Assembly (NCBI RefSeq): GCF_900188345.1
Contig: NZ_FZOD01000060.1
Location: 1 to 59,326 of the forward strand
Direction: 5' to 3'
Source: Streptosporangium subroseum
GTDB taxonomy: Bacteria; Actinomycetota; Actinomycetes; Streptosporangiales; Streptosporangiaceae
DNA: 59,326 nucleotides
Of the stretch, positions 8,384-17,078 are shown in pieces. Position numbers and translations under genes: made by a program. Every line of letters starts with the position of its first letter. Position 1 is the first letter of the stretch. The notes under the pieces are model-generated. The model worked only from the letters and a program-made list of their open reading frames with translations. It was not told the DNA's origin and made no database searches.

Positions 8384-9697
8384 GTGACTGACTTGCCAGG
8401 TCGGGAAAACGACCCCAACGAAAATCCGTTCGCCATGTTCGGCAACCCGGAGCAGATCGCAGCGGCCATGCGGCAGTTCGCGGACATGCTCTCCGCCCCA
8501 CCGAGCTCAGGTCCCGTCAACTGGGACATGGCGAAGAACATCGCACGGCACGTCGTGGTCGCCGAGGGCGACCCGAGTGTCATGGAAGGCGAGCGGCGCC
8601 AGATCGTCGACGCCCTGAATCTCGCCGACCTGTGGCTCAACGAGGCCACCGCACTGCCGAGCGGGGTGAGTAACCCCCAGGCGTGGAGCAGGTCCGAATG
8701 GATCGAGAAGACCGTTCCCGTCTGGCAGAAACTCTGCGACCCCATCGCCGCCCGCATGGTCGAGACCATGAGCGGCACGCTCGGCGCCGCGGGTCTGCCC
8801 GCCGAGGCCCAGGCCATGGCCGGGCCGCTGATGGGCATGATGAAGCAGATGGGCGGCATGATGGTCGGCCAGCAGATCGGCCAGGCCATCGGCTCCCTCG
8901 CCCGCGAAGTGGTCGGCTCCACCGACATCGGCCTGCCCCTGTCGGACAACGCCGCCCTGCTTCCGGGCGGCATCGCGGCGTTCAGCCAGGGGCTGGAGAC
9001 TCCCGCCGAGGAGATCCGCCTGTATCTCGCCCTGCGCGAGGCGGCCCACCACCGGCTTTTCCAGCACGTGCCGTGGCTGCGCACTCATCTGCTCGGCGCC
9101 GTGGAGGAGTACGCCAGGGGCATCACGGTCGACGCGTCCGCCCTGGAAGAGCAGCTCCGCGGACTCGACATCAACAACCCCGAGCAGCTCCAGCAGGCGC
9201 TGAGCGGCGGCAACCTGCTCAAACCCGAGGAGACCGAGCGCCAGAAGGCCGCCCTGTCCCGGCTGGAGACCATGCTCGCCCTGGTCGAGGGGTGGGTCGG
9301 CACGGTCGTGGACGGCGCCGCCGAGGGCAAGCTTCCGTCTTCGGCCGCGCTTTCGGAGACCGTACGGCGCCGCAGGGCGACCGGTGGCCCCGCCGAGCAG
9401 ACCTTCGCCACGCTCGTCGGCCTCGAACTGCGCCCCCGCCGTCTGCGCGAGGCCGCCGCTCTGTGGCAGGCGCTGGAGGCGGACCGGGGTGTGGACGGCC
9501 GTGACGCGGTCTGGGGCCACCCCGACCTGATGCCCACCGCCGACGACCTCGACAACCCCGAGGGCTTCGTCCGGGGCGAGCCCGAGCTCGACCTGTCCTT
9601 CCTGGACGCCCCCGGGCAGGATCCTTCCGGAGAGCACGACGAAAGCGGCGAGGACGGCGACGGCAAGAGTGGTGGCGGCAAGGGCGACGGCGCGTGA
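8384..9697 (+). CDS. Zinc-dependent metalloprotease, DUF2342 family, 437 aa
   Basis: Homologous to the actinobacterial DUF2342 / putative zinc hydrolase family (Rv3195 type). A Met/Gly-rich segment (GPLMGMMKQMGGMMVGQQIG, about 148-168) precedes the likely metal site, REAAHHRLF at 218-226, an ExxHH arrangement that stands in for HExxH. The C-terminal 60 residues are acidic and Gly/Ser/Lys-rich and probably disordered. The start is GTG at 8384, transcribed divergently from the epimerase. Its stop overlaps the GTG of the NUDIX gene by 4 nt (GTGA), indicating translational coupling. The substrate is unknown. Confidence 0.9.
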   Translation: MTDLPGRENDPNENPFAMFGNPEQIAAAMRQFADMLSAPPSSGPVNWDMAKNIARHVVVAEGDPSVMEGERRQIVDALNLADLWLNEATALPSGVSNPQAWSRSEWIEKTVPVWQKLCDPIAARMVETMSGTLGAAGLPAEAQAMAGPLMGMMKQMGGMMVGQQIGQAIGSLAREVVGSTDIGLPLSDNAALLPGGIAAFSQGLETPAEEIRLYLALREAAHHRLFQHVPWLRTHLLGAVEEYARGITVDASALEEQLRGLDINNPEQLQQALSGGNLLKPEETERQKAALSRLETMLALVEGWVGTVVDGAAEGKLPSSAALSETVRRRRATGGPAEQTFATLVGLELRPRRLREAAALWQALEADRGVDGRDAVWGHPDLMPTADDLDNPEGFVRGEPELDLSFLDAPGQDPSGEHDESGEDGDGKSGGGKGDGA

Positions 9698-10251
9698 GCC
9701 TGCGTGCCGACGCACGGAGCGTGCTCGCGGGATGGACCGCGCCGACCGCCGAGGAGGAGCTCCTGCGCGGGGAGTTTCTTGAGCACGTGGACGCCCACGA
9801 GGACGCGATGTGGCGCGAGTGCGTCCCCGGCCATCTGACGGCCACGACCGCGGTGCTCTCTCACGACGGTGAGCGGGTGCTGCTCACGCTGCACCCCAAG
9901 GCCGGGATGTGGCTGCCCATGGGCGGCCACATCGAGCGCGACGACGTCTCGATCGAGGCGGCGGCGCTGAGGGAGGCCACCGAGGAGTCCGGCATCCCCG
10001 GCCTGCGGCTGCTGCCCGGCCCTCTGGCCCTCGACCGGCATCGGGTCTGGTGTCACCCACCGCACAGCCACCATCTGGACGTGGAGTACGGCGCGGTCGC
10101 CCCGGTGGACGTCGAGGCCGTGATCAGTGACGAGTCACTCGATCTGCGCTGGTTCCCGGTGGAGGAGATTCCCGAGCTCTCCGACGAGGCGACCCGCCGC
10201 CTGACGCGCCGTGCTCGGGAGATCATGCGCGCCGAGGAACACGCTCGGTAA
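9694..10251 (+). CDS. NUDIX hydrolase, 185 aa
   Basis: The Nudix box runs from Gly78 to Ile101 (GHIERDDVSIEAAALREATE then ESGI), fitting GX5EX7REUXEEXGU apart from one extra residue between the Gly and Glu-rich parts. The box lies in an alpha-beta-alpha fold of about 150 residues, so the enzyme should hydrolyse a nucleoside diphosphate linked to some other group. The substrate cannot be read from the sequence. The GTG start overlaps the stop of the DUF2342 gene by 4 nt, so the two are co-translated. A tandem repeat begins at its stop codon. Confidence 0.9.
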   Translation: MSLRADARSVLAGWTAPTAEEELLRGEFLEHVDAHEDAMWRECVPGHLTATTAVLSHDGERVLLTLHPKAGMWLPMGGHIERDDVSIEAAALREATEESGIPGLRLLPGPLALDRHRVWCHPPHSHHLDVEYGAVAPVDVEAVISDESLDLRWFPVEEIPELSDEATRRLTRRAREIMRAEEHAR

Positions 10252-10400
10252 CCGGGGAGGCGCCTGAGAGGCCGGAAGGGCGCTGAGCTCCGGAAAGGCA
10301 ACTTTTGGGTAGCCCGGAAGGGCGCTGAGCTCCGGAAAGGCACACCGGTAGCCCGGAAGGGCACTGGGCCTGCCGGGAGCTCGGCGGGGTCCCGCCCCGC
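10243..10400. repeat. About 40-bp tandem repeat starting at the NUDIX stop codon
   Basis: Units of the form GGTAGCCCGGAAGGGCGCTG then AGCTCCGGAAAGGCA begin near 10247 (diverged, containing the TAA stop), 10310 and 10349 (partial). The 10401-10811 remainder holds further CCGGAAAG-type fragments (10486-10595) but no gene I can support. Confidence 0.7.
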
Positions 10401-10811
10401 TGGAGGTGCCCCCGAAGAGCACCGGCCGGAGCCCTGACGCGCGTCACGTAGGCCGAGACGCGCGCCACGTGAAGACCCTGTCCGGAAAGCCGTTGGTCCC
10501 GGAGCTGAAAAACCCCCTCCCTGAAAACCTTGATCCGGAAAGTCATGATCCGGAAAGGCTCCGCCCGGGGAAAAGCTTCGGTCAGGAAAAGTCATGACAT
10601 GCGCCGTGCGGGTCGATTCAGTGGACGCGACTGGCCGTTGGTGGACATGGCCGGATACCCGTAAACGCCGTTGGACCGTTTTATGCTCGTCTCACGTATC
10701 TCCGGATACCTTCGTTTCTCCGGGCACCTTCGTTTTGATCAAGCTGTACGAGCGAATCAGGACAACGTGAGCGTGGACGTCATGGCCGACAGCGGCGTGG
10801 GAGGTGTGATC

Positions 10812-11771
10812 GTGACGCCGGTGCGACGACGTCTGAGGATCTCCAAAGCTCTCGCCTGGGCCGCGGTCACCCCCTTCGCCGCCTGGGCGCTGGCCAGGGG
10901 AACCGGGCTGGAGCGCGGGTCGCTGCCCACCCAGCTCATGACCGCCACACCGTACGCGGCGGCGGGTTCGCTCGTGCCCGTGCTCATCGCCGCGCTGACC
11001 CGCAACCGCGCGGCCGCCACGATCGCACTGATCACCACCGCGGCACTCGGTCTCAGCGTGCTCCCCCGCGCTGTCGGCTCCACGGGAAGCGCGACCGGGA
11101 CGCCGCTGCGAGTGCTGACCCTCAACACGTTCTTCGGCGGGGCCGAGCCCGAGGTCGTGATGGACCTCCTCCGGCGTCTCAAACCGGACGTGCTGAGCGT
11201 TCAGGAGCTGACCCCGGGGATGGTCGAGGAGCTGGACGGGGCCGGCCTGAAGGCTCTCCTGCCGTACCGGACGCTGGAGGCCGAGTGGAACGCCGGCGGC
11301 ACCGGTCTGTACGCCAGGTATCCGCTGACTCCGCTGGAGGGCCTGTTCGAGGTGATCGGGCACAACATGCCCGCCGCCACGATGGCCCTCCCCGGCACCG
11401 GGCCGGTCGAGATCGTCGCCGTACATCCCCGTCCGCCGCTGGGCAGCCAGGTGTACGAGTGGACGGCGGCCATAAACGCCTTTCCCTCCGCCTCCCCCGA
11501 CACGATCCGCATCCTGGCGGGCGACTTCAACGCCAGCCTCGACCACGCGGTCATGCGGCGCTTCCTGAGCCGGGGCTACGCGGACGCGGCCGACAGGGCC
11601 GGGCAGGGACTCACCCCCACCTGGCCCGCCAACAGGAGCTTTCCACCGCTCATCACCATCGACCACGTCGTCGTGGACCAGCGGGTGAACGTGAACGCGG
11701 TCAGCGTCCACACCGTCCCGGGCACCGATCACCGCGCCGTCTTCGCCGACCTGCGCCTGCCCTCGCCCTGA
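10812..11771 (+). CDS. Membrane-anchored endonuclease/exonuclease/phosphatase (EEP) protein, 319 aa
   Basis: The EEP fold is clear: Asn105 in LTLNTFFGG, Glu132 in SVQELTPG, His205 in VAVHPRPP, Asp238-Phe-Asn240 in AGDFNASLDH, Asp284 in ITIDHVV and His307 in GTDHRAVFADL. Together these form the metal-dependent phosphodiesterase/phosphatase site. The first 90 residues hold about three hydrophobic segments, so the enzyme is membrane-anchored, as in the family's DUF-type actinobacterial members. The GTG at 10812 is chosen over upstream codons because GGGAGG lies 7 nt before it; the frame stays open upstream to 10671 without domain content. The substrate is unknown. Confidence 0.88.
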   Translation: MTPVRRRLRISKALAWAAVTPFAAWALARGTGLERGSLPTQLMTATPYAAAGSLVPVLIAALTRNRAAATIALITTAALGLSVLPRAVGSTGSATGTPLRVLTLNTFFGGAEPEVVMDLLRRLKPDVLSVQELTPGMVEELDGAGLKALLPYRTLEAEWNAGGTGLYARYPLTPLEGLFEVIGHNMPAATMALPGTGPVEIVAVHPRPPLGSQVYEWTAAINAFPSASPDTIRILAGDFNASLDHAVMRRFLSRGYADAADRAGQGLTPTWPANRSFPPLITIDHVVVDQRVNVNAVSVHTVPGTDHRAVFADLRLPSP

Positions 11772-11829
11772 CACGGCCCACGCGGCCCCACGGCGTCTCC
11801 TCGCGACCTGGTACGGCCCCACGAGGGCA

Positions 11830-12110
11830 ATCCGGTGTCATCCCAGCCTTCGCGCCGCATACGGGCGTTGTTCCAGCCCCCTGGGTCCGGGTGCCGTCTC
11901 GATCATCGGGCCCGGCCGTCCTTGCGGCCCTCGCGCCACATCAGGTGCCGTCCGGCCCTCACGTCACGCCAGGCCGTTGTCCAAGCCCTGAGTCGCCTTG
12001 AGAGCAGCGCCCGGCTGTCGTTCCCACCTCGCGGTCACATCAGATGCCGTCCGGCCCTCGAATCACCTCGACAGCAACGCCCGGGTGTTGTCCCAGCCCT
12101 CGAGGCCGGG
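11830..12110. repeat. Degenerate repeats around the 3' end of the GT-A-like gene
   Basis: Diverged copies of a segment like CAGGTGCCGTCCGGCCCTC followed by TTGTCC-AGCCCT recur near 11845-11885, 11942-11990 and 12044-12105. The last copy covers the C-terminal codons and stop of the gene on the minus strand. No gene is supported between 11772 and 12062. Confidence 0.5.
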
Positions 12111-12662
12111 GTCCAGCAGGCGGACGTCGTCTGGTGCGCGCAGGCGGTGCCAGCCCGGTCCTCTGGCGACCATCCGGCTGCCGGGCGCCGAGGCGCGGAG
12201 CGTCTTGATCGGGTCGAGATCGTCGAAGCCCGCGCTCGCCCAGCCGGGATAGGGCAGGTGGGCCGCTATCGCCACCGCGCCGCCCTCCGCCGCCGGGCAG
12301 ACGGCGATCTGGGCCCGGCCGAGCTCGCGAAAGAGCTTGCCGATGAGCAGCGGGGGCAGGTCGGGCGCGTCGCCGCTCAGCAGGACCGCCTGCTTGCCGT
12401 ACGGCAGGGCCGTGAAAGCCGCCTCGACCAGGGCGCTCCCCGACAGGTCGGGGATCTCGACGACCGGGGTGCCGGGCCAGACGATCTCCTCCATTCCCGG
12501 CACGCTCGTCACCAGGACCGGTGAGACGAAGTCGAGCCCGGCGACGAGCTCGTAGGTGTCCTCGGCCAGGGCCATCAGGAACTCGGTGGCGTCGACCCCC
12601 GGGGGAGCCGCCCTCGCGATCGAGGGCGTGACGAGAACCGCCACCAATCGATCTTCCGTCAA
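12063..12662 (-). CDS. GT-A / DUF2064-like nucleotide-sugar transferase homologue, 199 aa
   Basis: The middle of the protein (VLLSGDAPDLPPLLIGKLFR) matches the DUF2064/MobA-like glycosyltransferase-A pattern, in which the SGDAPDLP aspartates lie near the metal site. The N-terminus lacks the usual NTP-binding KxGxxK loop, so transferase activity is doubtful. The fragment CPAAEGGAVAIA fits the substrate-side strand. There is no signal peptide or membrane segment. The ATG overlaps the stop of the upstream metallopeptidase gene by 4 nt (ATGA at 12659-12662), so the pair is translationally coupled. The role is unknown. Confidence 0.65.
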   Translation of the reverse strand: MTEDRLVAVLVTPSIARAAPPGVDATEFLMALAEDTYELVAGLDFVSPVLVTSVPGMEEIVWPGTPVVEIPDLSGSALVEAAFTALPYGKQAVLLSGDAPDLPPLLIGKLFRELGRAQIAVCPAAEGGAVAIAAHLPYPGWASAGFDDLDPIKTLRASAPGSRMVARGPGWHRLRAPDDVRLLDPGLEGWDNTRALLSR

Positions 12663-13174
12663 TATTCCTCCGCAGAACCGCTGGCCGCCGTGGAGAATCC
12701 CTCAAGGAACCCTCGTGCCCGCTCGGCCTTGGGATAGTGTTCCACCAACGCCCAGAACTGCGGACCATGGCTCGGCACCAGCAGGTGGACGAGCTCGTGC
12801 ATGATCACATAGTCGACCACCCACGACGGCATGCCCCGTAGCCGCGTGGAGATCCTGATGGTGCCGTGATCAGGGGTGCACGAGCCCCAGCGGTGCTGCT
12901 GATTCTCCACCCAGCGCACACTCGACGGATTCGCTCTGCCGTCGAGGTAGCGCGCAGACAACTCGGCCGCCCGGTCGAGTAGATCATCGTCCGATGGCCG
13001 TCTTCGTTGCTCCTTGGCCGCTAACCGGTCGAGCATCCGGCGCACCCATTGTTCTTCATCGGTGCTGCTCAGCCCGGCAGGTAGGAGCACGATCGTTTTC
13101 TCGCCGTCGCGGTATGCAGAGACCGTCCGCCGGCGACGAGAACTTCGGCGGACCTCGACTGTCTCGGGGGGCAC
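12659..13174 (-). CDS. YgjP/SprT-like (DUF45) metallopeptidase, 171 aa
   Basis: The signature HELVH lies at residues 126-130 with a third ligand His136 in PSHGPQF, the zinc site of the YgjP/M48-like DUF45 family. QHRWGSC at 93-99 is the conserved family motif upstream of the site. The length is a little shorter than the E. coli homologue. The start is GTG at 13174, without a clear ribosome binding site. It is the first gene of a two-gene operon with the DUF2064-like gene. The family's substrate is not established. Confidence 0.88.
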   Translation of the reverse strand: MPPETVEVRRSSRRRRTVSAYRDGEKTIVLLPAGLSSTDEEQWVRRMLDRLAAKEQRRRPSDDDLLDRAAELSARYLDGRANPSSVRWVENQQHRWGSCTPDHGTIRISTRLRGMPSWVVDYVIMHELVHLLVPSHGPQFWALVEHYPKAERARGFLEGFSTAASGSAEEY

Positions 13175-13315
13175 ATATGAACGGTAGCCGAGAATGACGA
13201 ATTCACACCAGAGGGCAGAACGCGTTCCCGCTGGTCAATCCCCGTTCGTTGATTGTTCAGCTATGCCTGTCAGCCCTGAGGACGACCTATCTAATTAACC
13301 TGGATATCGCCTGTC

Positions 13316-14101
13316 TCATGAGTTGCCGAATCGCGGGACCCGCCGTTCTCTCTGGGCTGACAGCCCCTCAAGCATGTCGTCCGAGGCCATGGTGACCGGC
13401 TGGGCAAGGGATTCCCAGCGCAACGCGGCGTCGAGATCCGCGTGGCCGCCCCCGGCGAGGGCGACCTTGGTGAGCCGGGTGGCGATCGGCCCGTTGGCGG
13501 CGACCGCCGACGCGATCTCCATGACCTCGGCCATCAGGGACTCGCGGGGAAACGCCCTGGTCACCAGCCCCGCCCCTGCCCCCTCGGCACCCTGCATCGT
13601 CCTGCCGGTCAGCAACATCTCCCTGGCCACCCCCACTCCCGCGACCCTGGGCAGCAGGTAGGTGGCCGCCATGCCGGGGTGCAGCCCGAGGGAGGTGAAA
13701 GGGGCGAGCAGCTTGGCGTCCTCGGCCGCGTAGACCAGGTCGCAGGCGAGGGCGAGGCAGAGCCCCGCCCCCACGGCGGCGCCGTTGACGGCGGCGATGG
13801 TCGGCACCTCCAGGTCGGCGATCGCCAGCCAGGTCCGGTAGAAGCCCAGCATCCGGTCGCGCAGGGCGGGCACGCTCTCGGCGCCGCGCTCCGCGAGCCA
13901 GGAAAGATCTCCCCCCGAGCAGAACGCGTTGCCCGCGCCGGTGACCACCACGCAGCGCACGTCCCTGTCCGCGGCCAGATCGGCGATGGTTCGCCGCCAC
14001 TCGCCGGTCATCCCGTCGGTCATCGCGTTGCGCCGGTCGGGGTGGTTGAGGGTGAGCAGGACGACGCCGTCGTCCCGCCGGTCAAGCAAGAGCTCGTTCA
14101 T
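13316..14101 (-). CDS. Enoyl-CoA hydratase/isomerase, 261 aa
   Basis: A crotonase-fold enzyme. Motifs include LNHPDRRNAM near the start, AFCSGGDLSWL (first oxyanion-hole strand), and VNGAAVGAGLCLALACDLVY (second oxyanion hole). It probably acts on an enoyl-CoA in beta-oxidation or a related path. The glutamates expected after the second oxyanion region are not obvious (TSLGLHPGMAA), so isomerase or hydratase specificity is open. The ATG at 14101 (MNELLL) matches the usual family N-terminus; the frame extends 16 codons further without a ribosome binding site. The sequence around this start codon is duplicated 31 bp upstream. Confidence 0.9.
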   Translation of the reverse strand: MNELLLDRRDDGVVLLTLNHPDRRNAMTDGMTGEWRRTIADLAADRDVRCVVVTGAGNAFCSGGDLSWLAERGAESVPALRDRMLGFYRTWLAIADLEVPTIAAVNGAAVGAGLCLALACDLVYAAEDAKLLAPFTSLGLHPGMAATYLLPRVAGVGVAREMLLTGRTMQGAEGAGAGLVTRAFPRESLMAEVMEIASAVAANGPIATRLTKVALAGGGHADLDAALRWESLAQPVTMASDDMLEGLSAQRERRVPRFGNS

Positions 14102-14155
14102 GGCGGGAGCGTAACGCCAAGAGCTCGTTCGTGGCGGAGCGTGATGCATGAAGAG

Positions 14156-14196
14156 TTATCCACAGGCGGAGTTATCCATAGGCGGAGTTATCCACA
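14156..14196. promoter_or_regulatory. Three DnaA-box-like 9-mers in 16-bp direct repeats
   Basis: TTATCCACA (14156-14164), TTATCCATA (14172-14180) and TTATCCACA (14188-14196) sit in phase with GGCGGAG spacers, between the divergent enoyl-CoA hydratase and ThiF-like genes. Two match the classical DnaA box exactly. They could bind DnaA, or be another of the short tandem repeats common in this window. No AT-rich unwinding region or dnaA/dnaN is nearby, so this is not an origin. Confidence 0.5.
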
Positions 14197-14269
14197 GGCG
14201 CGGGGAAAGGCGTTTGGGATCTTACTGGGACGTGGCACTCTGGCCGCTCCCCTGGAGGAAGGCACCCTG

Positions 14270-15370
14270 ATGAGGCCACGTCTCAAGCCCGCGCTGCGCC
14301 GGATCACGCGCGACGAGCGCACCCTGCAGTTCGGCCTGCACCCCCGGCACGCGGTGGTGCTGACCGATCTCGAGCCCGAGGTCCGTCGGTGGGTCGAGAG
14401 CCTGGACGGCGTACGGGATCTCGCCGAGGTGCTGGTGGGCGCGGCCGACGCGGGGATCGGGGAGGATCGCGGCCGGACCCTGCTCGATCTGCTGGTCAGC
14501 CGGGGCGTGGTCGACGACGCCGGGGTGGGCCCCGGCCCGTTGCGCACGCTCACGATGGCCGAGCGCGACCGGCTCCAGCCCGATCTGGACGGGCTCTCGC
14601 TCTCCCCCGGCACGACCGACGGCGGGCTCGCCACGCTCGAGCGCAGGCGCGATGCCCAGGTGCGGGTGTACGGCGCCGGCCGGGTGGGCGCCCAGATCGT
14701 CGCCCTGCTCGCCGCCTCGGGGGTCGGCCGGATCTGCGTCGTCGATCCCGGGACGGCCCGCAACCGGGATGTCGTCCCCGGCGGCCTCGGCTGGACGGAG
14801 GTGGGGATGAGCAGGCAGGACGGCGCCGTCGCGGTGGCCAGGAGCCTGGCGCCCGGCCTCACCGCGTGGACCGGCGACGGCGCGGCCCAGCTGGCCGACG
14901 GGGCCAGGCGGCCCGACCTGGCGGTGCTCGCGCCGGTGGTGCCGCTGGACGGCCTGCTGATCAGGGAGCTTCTCGCCTGGGAGATCCCGCATCTGCTGGT
15001 GACCGCCTACGAGGGCTTCGGGTCGGTCGGCCCGCTGGTGTTACCCGGTCGAAGCACATGTCTGCAGTGCCTAGATTTGACCCGACGAGACCGCGACCCC
15101 GGCTGGCCGATCGTCAGCGCCCGTCTGGGGGGCTTCCCCGCGGGCGAGATCGCATGTGGCACAGTGCTGTCGACGCTGGTCGCCGCGGCCGCAGCCGGTC
15201 ATGCGCTTGCTCTGATCGATGGCAGGGAGGTCTCTGTGACCAACGGCACAATGGATGTCATGCCCGATTGGCGATGGAAGAGGCGATCCTGGAGTGTTCA
15301 TCCTCAATGTCGTTGCTTCCGAAACGAGTTGGGTTCGCTAACAATGGTCGCGTCGGCTCCATGCCGCTGA
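14270..15370 (+). CDS. ThiF/E1-like adenylyltransferase homologue with zinc cysteines, 366 aa
   Basis: After an N-terminal domain of about 120 residues comes a Rossmann loop, GAGRVG at 135-140, followed by the acidic VVDPG strand, as in ThiF/MoeB/E1 enzymes. CxxC at 264-267 (CLQC) and CRC at 347-349 could hold a structural zinc, as in ThiF. The N-terminal part resembles the peptide-binding wing of TOMM cyclodehydratase partner proteins, but no precursor peptide or cyclodehydratase (YcaO) gene is adjacent. The ATP-binding Arg/Lys set looks incomplete. The start ATG at 14270 follows GGAGGAAGG at 14254-14262. The ABC1 kinase gene follows 63 nt downstream. Confidence 0.75.
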   Translation: MRPRLKPALRRITRDERTLQFGLHPRHAVVLTDLEPEVRRWVESLDGVRDLAEVLVGAADAGIGEDRGRTLLDLLVSRGVVDDAGVGPGPLRTLTMAERDRLQPDLDGLSLSPGTTDGGLATLERRRDAQVRVYGAGRVGAQIVALLAASGVGRICVVDPGTARNRDVVPGGLGWTEVGMSRQDGAVAVARSLAPGLTAWTGDGAAQLADGARRPDLAVLAPVVPLDGLLIRELLAWEIPHLLVTAYEGFGSVGPLVLPGRSTCLQCLDLTRRDRDPGWPIVSARLGGFPAGEIACGTVLSTLVAAAAAGHALALIDGREVSVTNGTMDVMPDWRWKRRSWSVHPQCRCFRNELGSLTMVASAPCR

Positions 15371-15433
15371 CAGACACCACAGCGAAGGGAGGGAGCGGCG
15401 TCTCGCTGTACGGGGGACACGCCGCAAACCAAG

Positions 15434-16777
15434 GTGAGTGACCTTCCGCGCCGCGCTGTTGCGCGCTCCGCCAAGCTGGCGGCTCTCCCGATCGGGTTCG
15501 CCGGCCGCACCGCTCTAGGGTTCGGAAAACGGATCGGCGGGAAGTCCGCCGAGATCGTCGCCCAGGAAATCCAGGAACGCACCGCTGAGCAGATCTTCAA
15601 GGTTCTGGGGGAGCTCAAGGGCGGGGCGATGAAGCTCGGCCAGGCGCTGTCCATCTTCGAGGCCGCTTTACCCCCGGAGGTCGTCGGTCCCTATCGCGCG
15701 ACCCTGACCAAACTCCAGGACGCGGCCCCGCCGCTCCCGGCCAAGACCGTGCACAAGGTCCTCGTCGAGCAACTGGGAGACGACTGGCGGGAAAACTTCC
15801 AGTCGTTCGAGGACAGACCGACCGCCGCCGCCTCGATCGGCCAGGTGCACAAGGCCGTCTGGCACGACGGCCGGACGGTCGCGGTCAAGATCCAATACCC
15901 AGGAGCCGGCAAGGCCCTGCTCTCCGACTTCACCCAGCTGGCCAGGCTCGGCAAGCTCTTCGGGGTGCTACTGCCGGGGCTCGACATCAAGTCCGTCCTC
16001 AGCGAGCTGCGCGAGCGGGTGGTGGAGGAGCTCGACTACCTGCGGGAGGCCGAGGCCCAGCACGCCTTCGCCCTGGAGTTCAAGGACGACCCCGACTTCC
16101 TGATCCCGGACGTCATCGCCGCCAACGAGCAGGTGCTCGTCTCCGAGTGGGTGGACGGCACCCCGCTGTCACGGATCATCACCGACGGCACCCAGGAGGA
16201 GCGTGACCGCGCCGGACTCCAGCTCGTCCGGTTCGTGTTCTCCTCTCCGGCAAGGGTGGGCATGCTCCACGCGGACCCGCATCCGGGCAACTTCCGGATC
16301 GTCGAGGACGGGCGGATGTGTGTGCTCGACTTCGGCGCGGTCAACCGGATGCCCGACGGCTACCCCCCGCTCTTCGGGAAGCTGACCCGCATCTTCAACA
16401 ACGGCGACATGGCGACCGTGATGCAGGGCCTGCGCGACGAGGGTTTCATCCGCCCGCACATCGAGGTGGACGCCGAGGCCCTGCGGGCTTTCCTCGCCCC
16501 CTACGTCGAGCCGACCGCGGTGGAGGAGTTCACGTTCAGCAGGGAATGGCTGCAGAACCAGGCGGCCACGGTCACCGACCTGCGACCCGGAAACGTCGTG
16601 CGACAGCTCAACCTGCCCTCGTCCTACGTCCTCATCCACCGGGTGCACGCGGCGGGGATCGGCGTGCTCTGCCAGCTCGGCGCCACCGCCCGCTTCCGCC
16701 AGGAGGTCATCCGCTGGGTCCCCGGATTCGCCGACGCCGACGAGGATTCCGGAGAGCCCACGGCTGCCGTGAGCTGA
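15434..16777 (+). CDS. ABC1/UbiB/AarF family atypical kinase, 447 aa
   Basis: The family's own KxGQ motif appears at 67-70 (GGAMKLGQALS). The Ala-rich nucleotide loop is AAASIGQVHKA at 131-141, where protein kinases have a Gly-rich loop. The following VKIQYPG gives Lys152. MLHADPHPGNF is the catalytic loop and VLDFGAVNRM the metal-binding DFG. UbiB-type proteins act as ATPases or kinases linked to isoprenoid lipids and quinones. The gene corresponds to Rv3197, the neighbour of whiB7 in mycobacteria. The start is GTG with a weak ribosome binding site. The stop codon lies inside a 20-bp tandem repeat. Confidence 0.93.
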   Translation: MSDLPRRAVARSAKLAALPIGFAGRTALGFGKRIGGKSAEIVAQEIQERTAEQIFKVLGELKGGAMKLGQALSIFEAALPPEVVGPYRATLTKLQDAAPPLPAKTVHKVLVEQLGDDWRENFQSFEDRPTAAASIGQVHKAVWHDGRTVAVKIQYPGAGKALLSDFTQLARLGKLFGVLLPGLDIKSVLSELRERVVEELDYLREAEAQHAFALEFKDDPDFLIPDVIAANEQVLVSEWVDGTPLSRIITDGTQEERDRAGLQLVRFVFSSPARVGMLHADPHPGNFRIVEDGRMCVLDFGAVNRMPDGYPPLFGKLTRIFNNGDMATVMQGLRDEGFIRPHIEVDAEALRAFLAPYVEPTAVEEFTFSREWLQNQAATVTDLRPGNVVRQLNLPSSYVLIHRVHAAGIGVLCQLGATARFRQEVIRWVPGFADADEDSGEPTAAVS

Positions 16778-16895
16778 CCGCGGCTGCCGTGAGCTGACCG
16801 CGGCAGCCGCGAACCGACCATGGCCGCCGTGAACCGGCTGCCGCGAACCGATCACGCCCGTCGTGACCTGACCACGGCTGCCGCGAGCCGGCCTG
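16761..16895. repeat. 20-bp tandem repeat spanning the ABC1 kinase stop codon
   Basis: CGGCTGCCGTGAGCTGACCG occurs twice exactly (16761-16780 and 16781-16800). Roughly five decayed copies follow to 16895. The gene's TGA (16775-16777) is inside the first copy. Confidence 0.85.
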
Positions 16896-16994
16896 AGCCC
16901 GCCGATCGACCCGGGGTGGGATTCGCGTCGTGAGCGACGCGAATCCAGCGAATGCGGGTCTGGCGAATGAGGCGGCCCTGACAGAAACGCATCA

Positions 16995-17026
16995 GGGGTG
17001 GCCCGTTCGAACGGGCCACCCCTTTT
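16995..17026. terminator. Bidirectional terminator between ABC1 kinase and whiB7 operon
   Basis: A perfect 28-nt palindrome (GGGGTGGCCCGTTC and its complement, 16995-17022) is followed by TTTTA on the plus strand. It lies between two convergent transcription units. Confidence 0.9.
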
Positions 17027-17078
17027 ACTTTCTAACGATCTTCAGAGCGCCGGTCTCCGGAGAACCGGTCTCCGGAGA

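Noticed and set aside
8302..9084. Extension of the epimerase reading frame to a 618-aa protein
   Set aside because: The extra N-terminal 260 codons are antisense to the DUF2342 gene, with Arg/Ser/Trp-rich composition and no domain. GTG 8301 has a proper ribosome binding site.
14156..14196. Chromosomal replication origin
   Set aside because: Only three DnaA-like boxes, no AT-rich unwinding region and no dnaA, dnaN or other origin-linked genes.
15071..15654. Additional small minus-strand genes between ThiF-like and ABC1 genes
   Set aside because: Frames have poor composition, no ribosome binding sites and overlap confident plus-strand genes.
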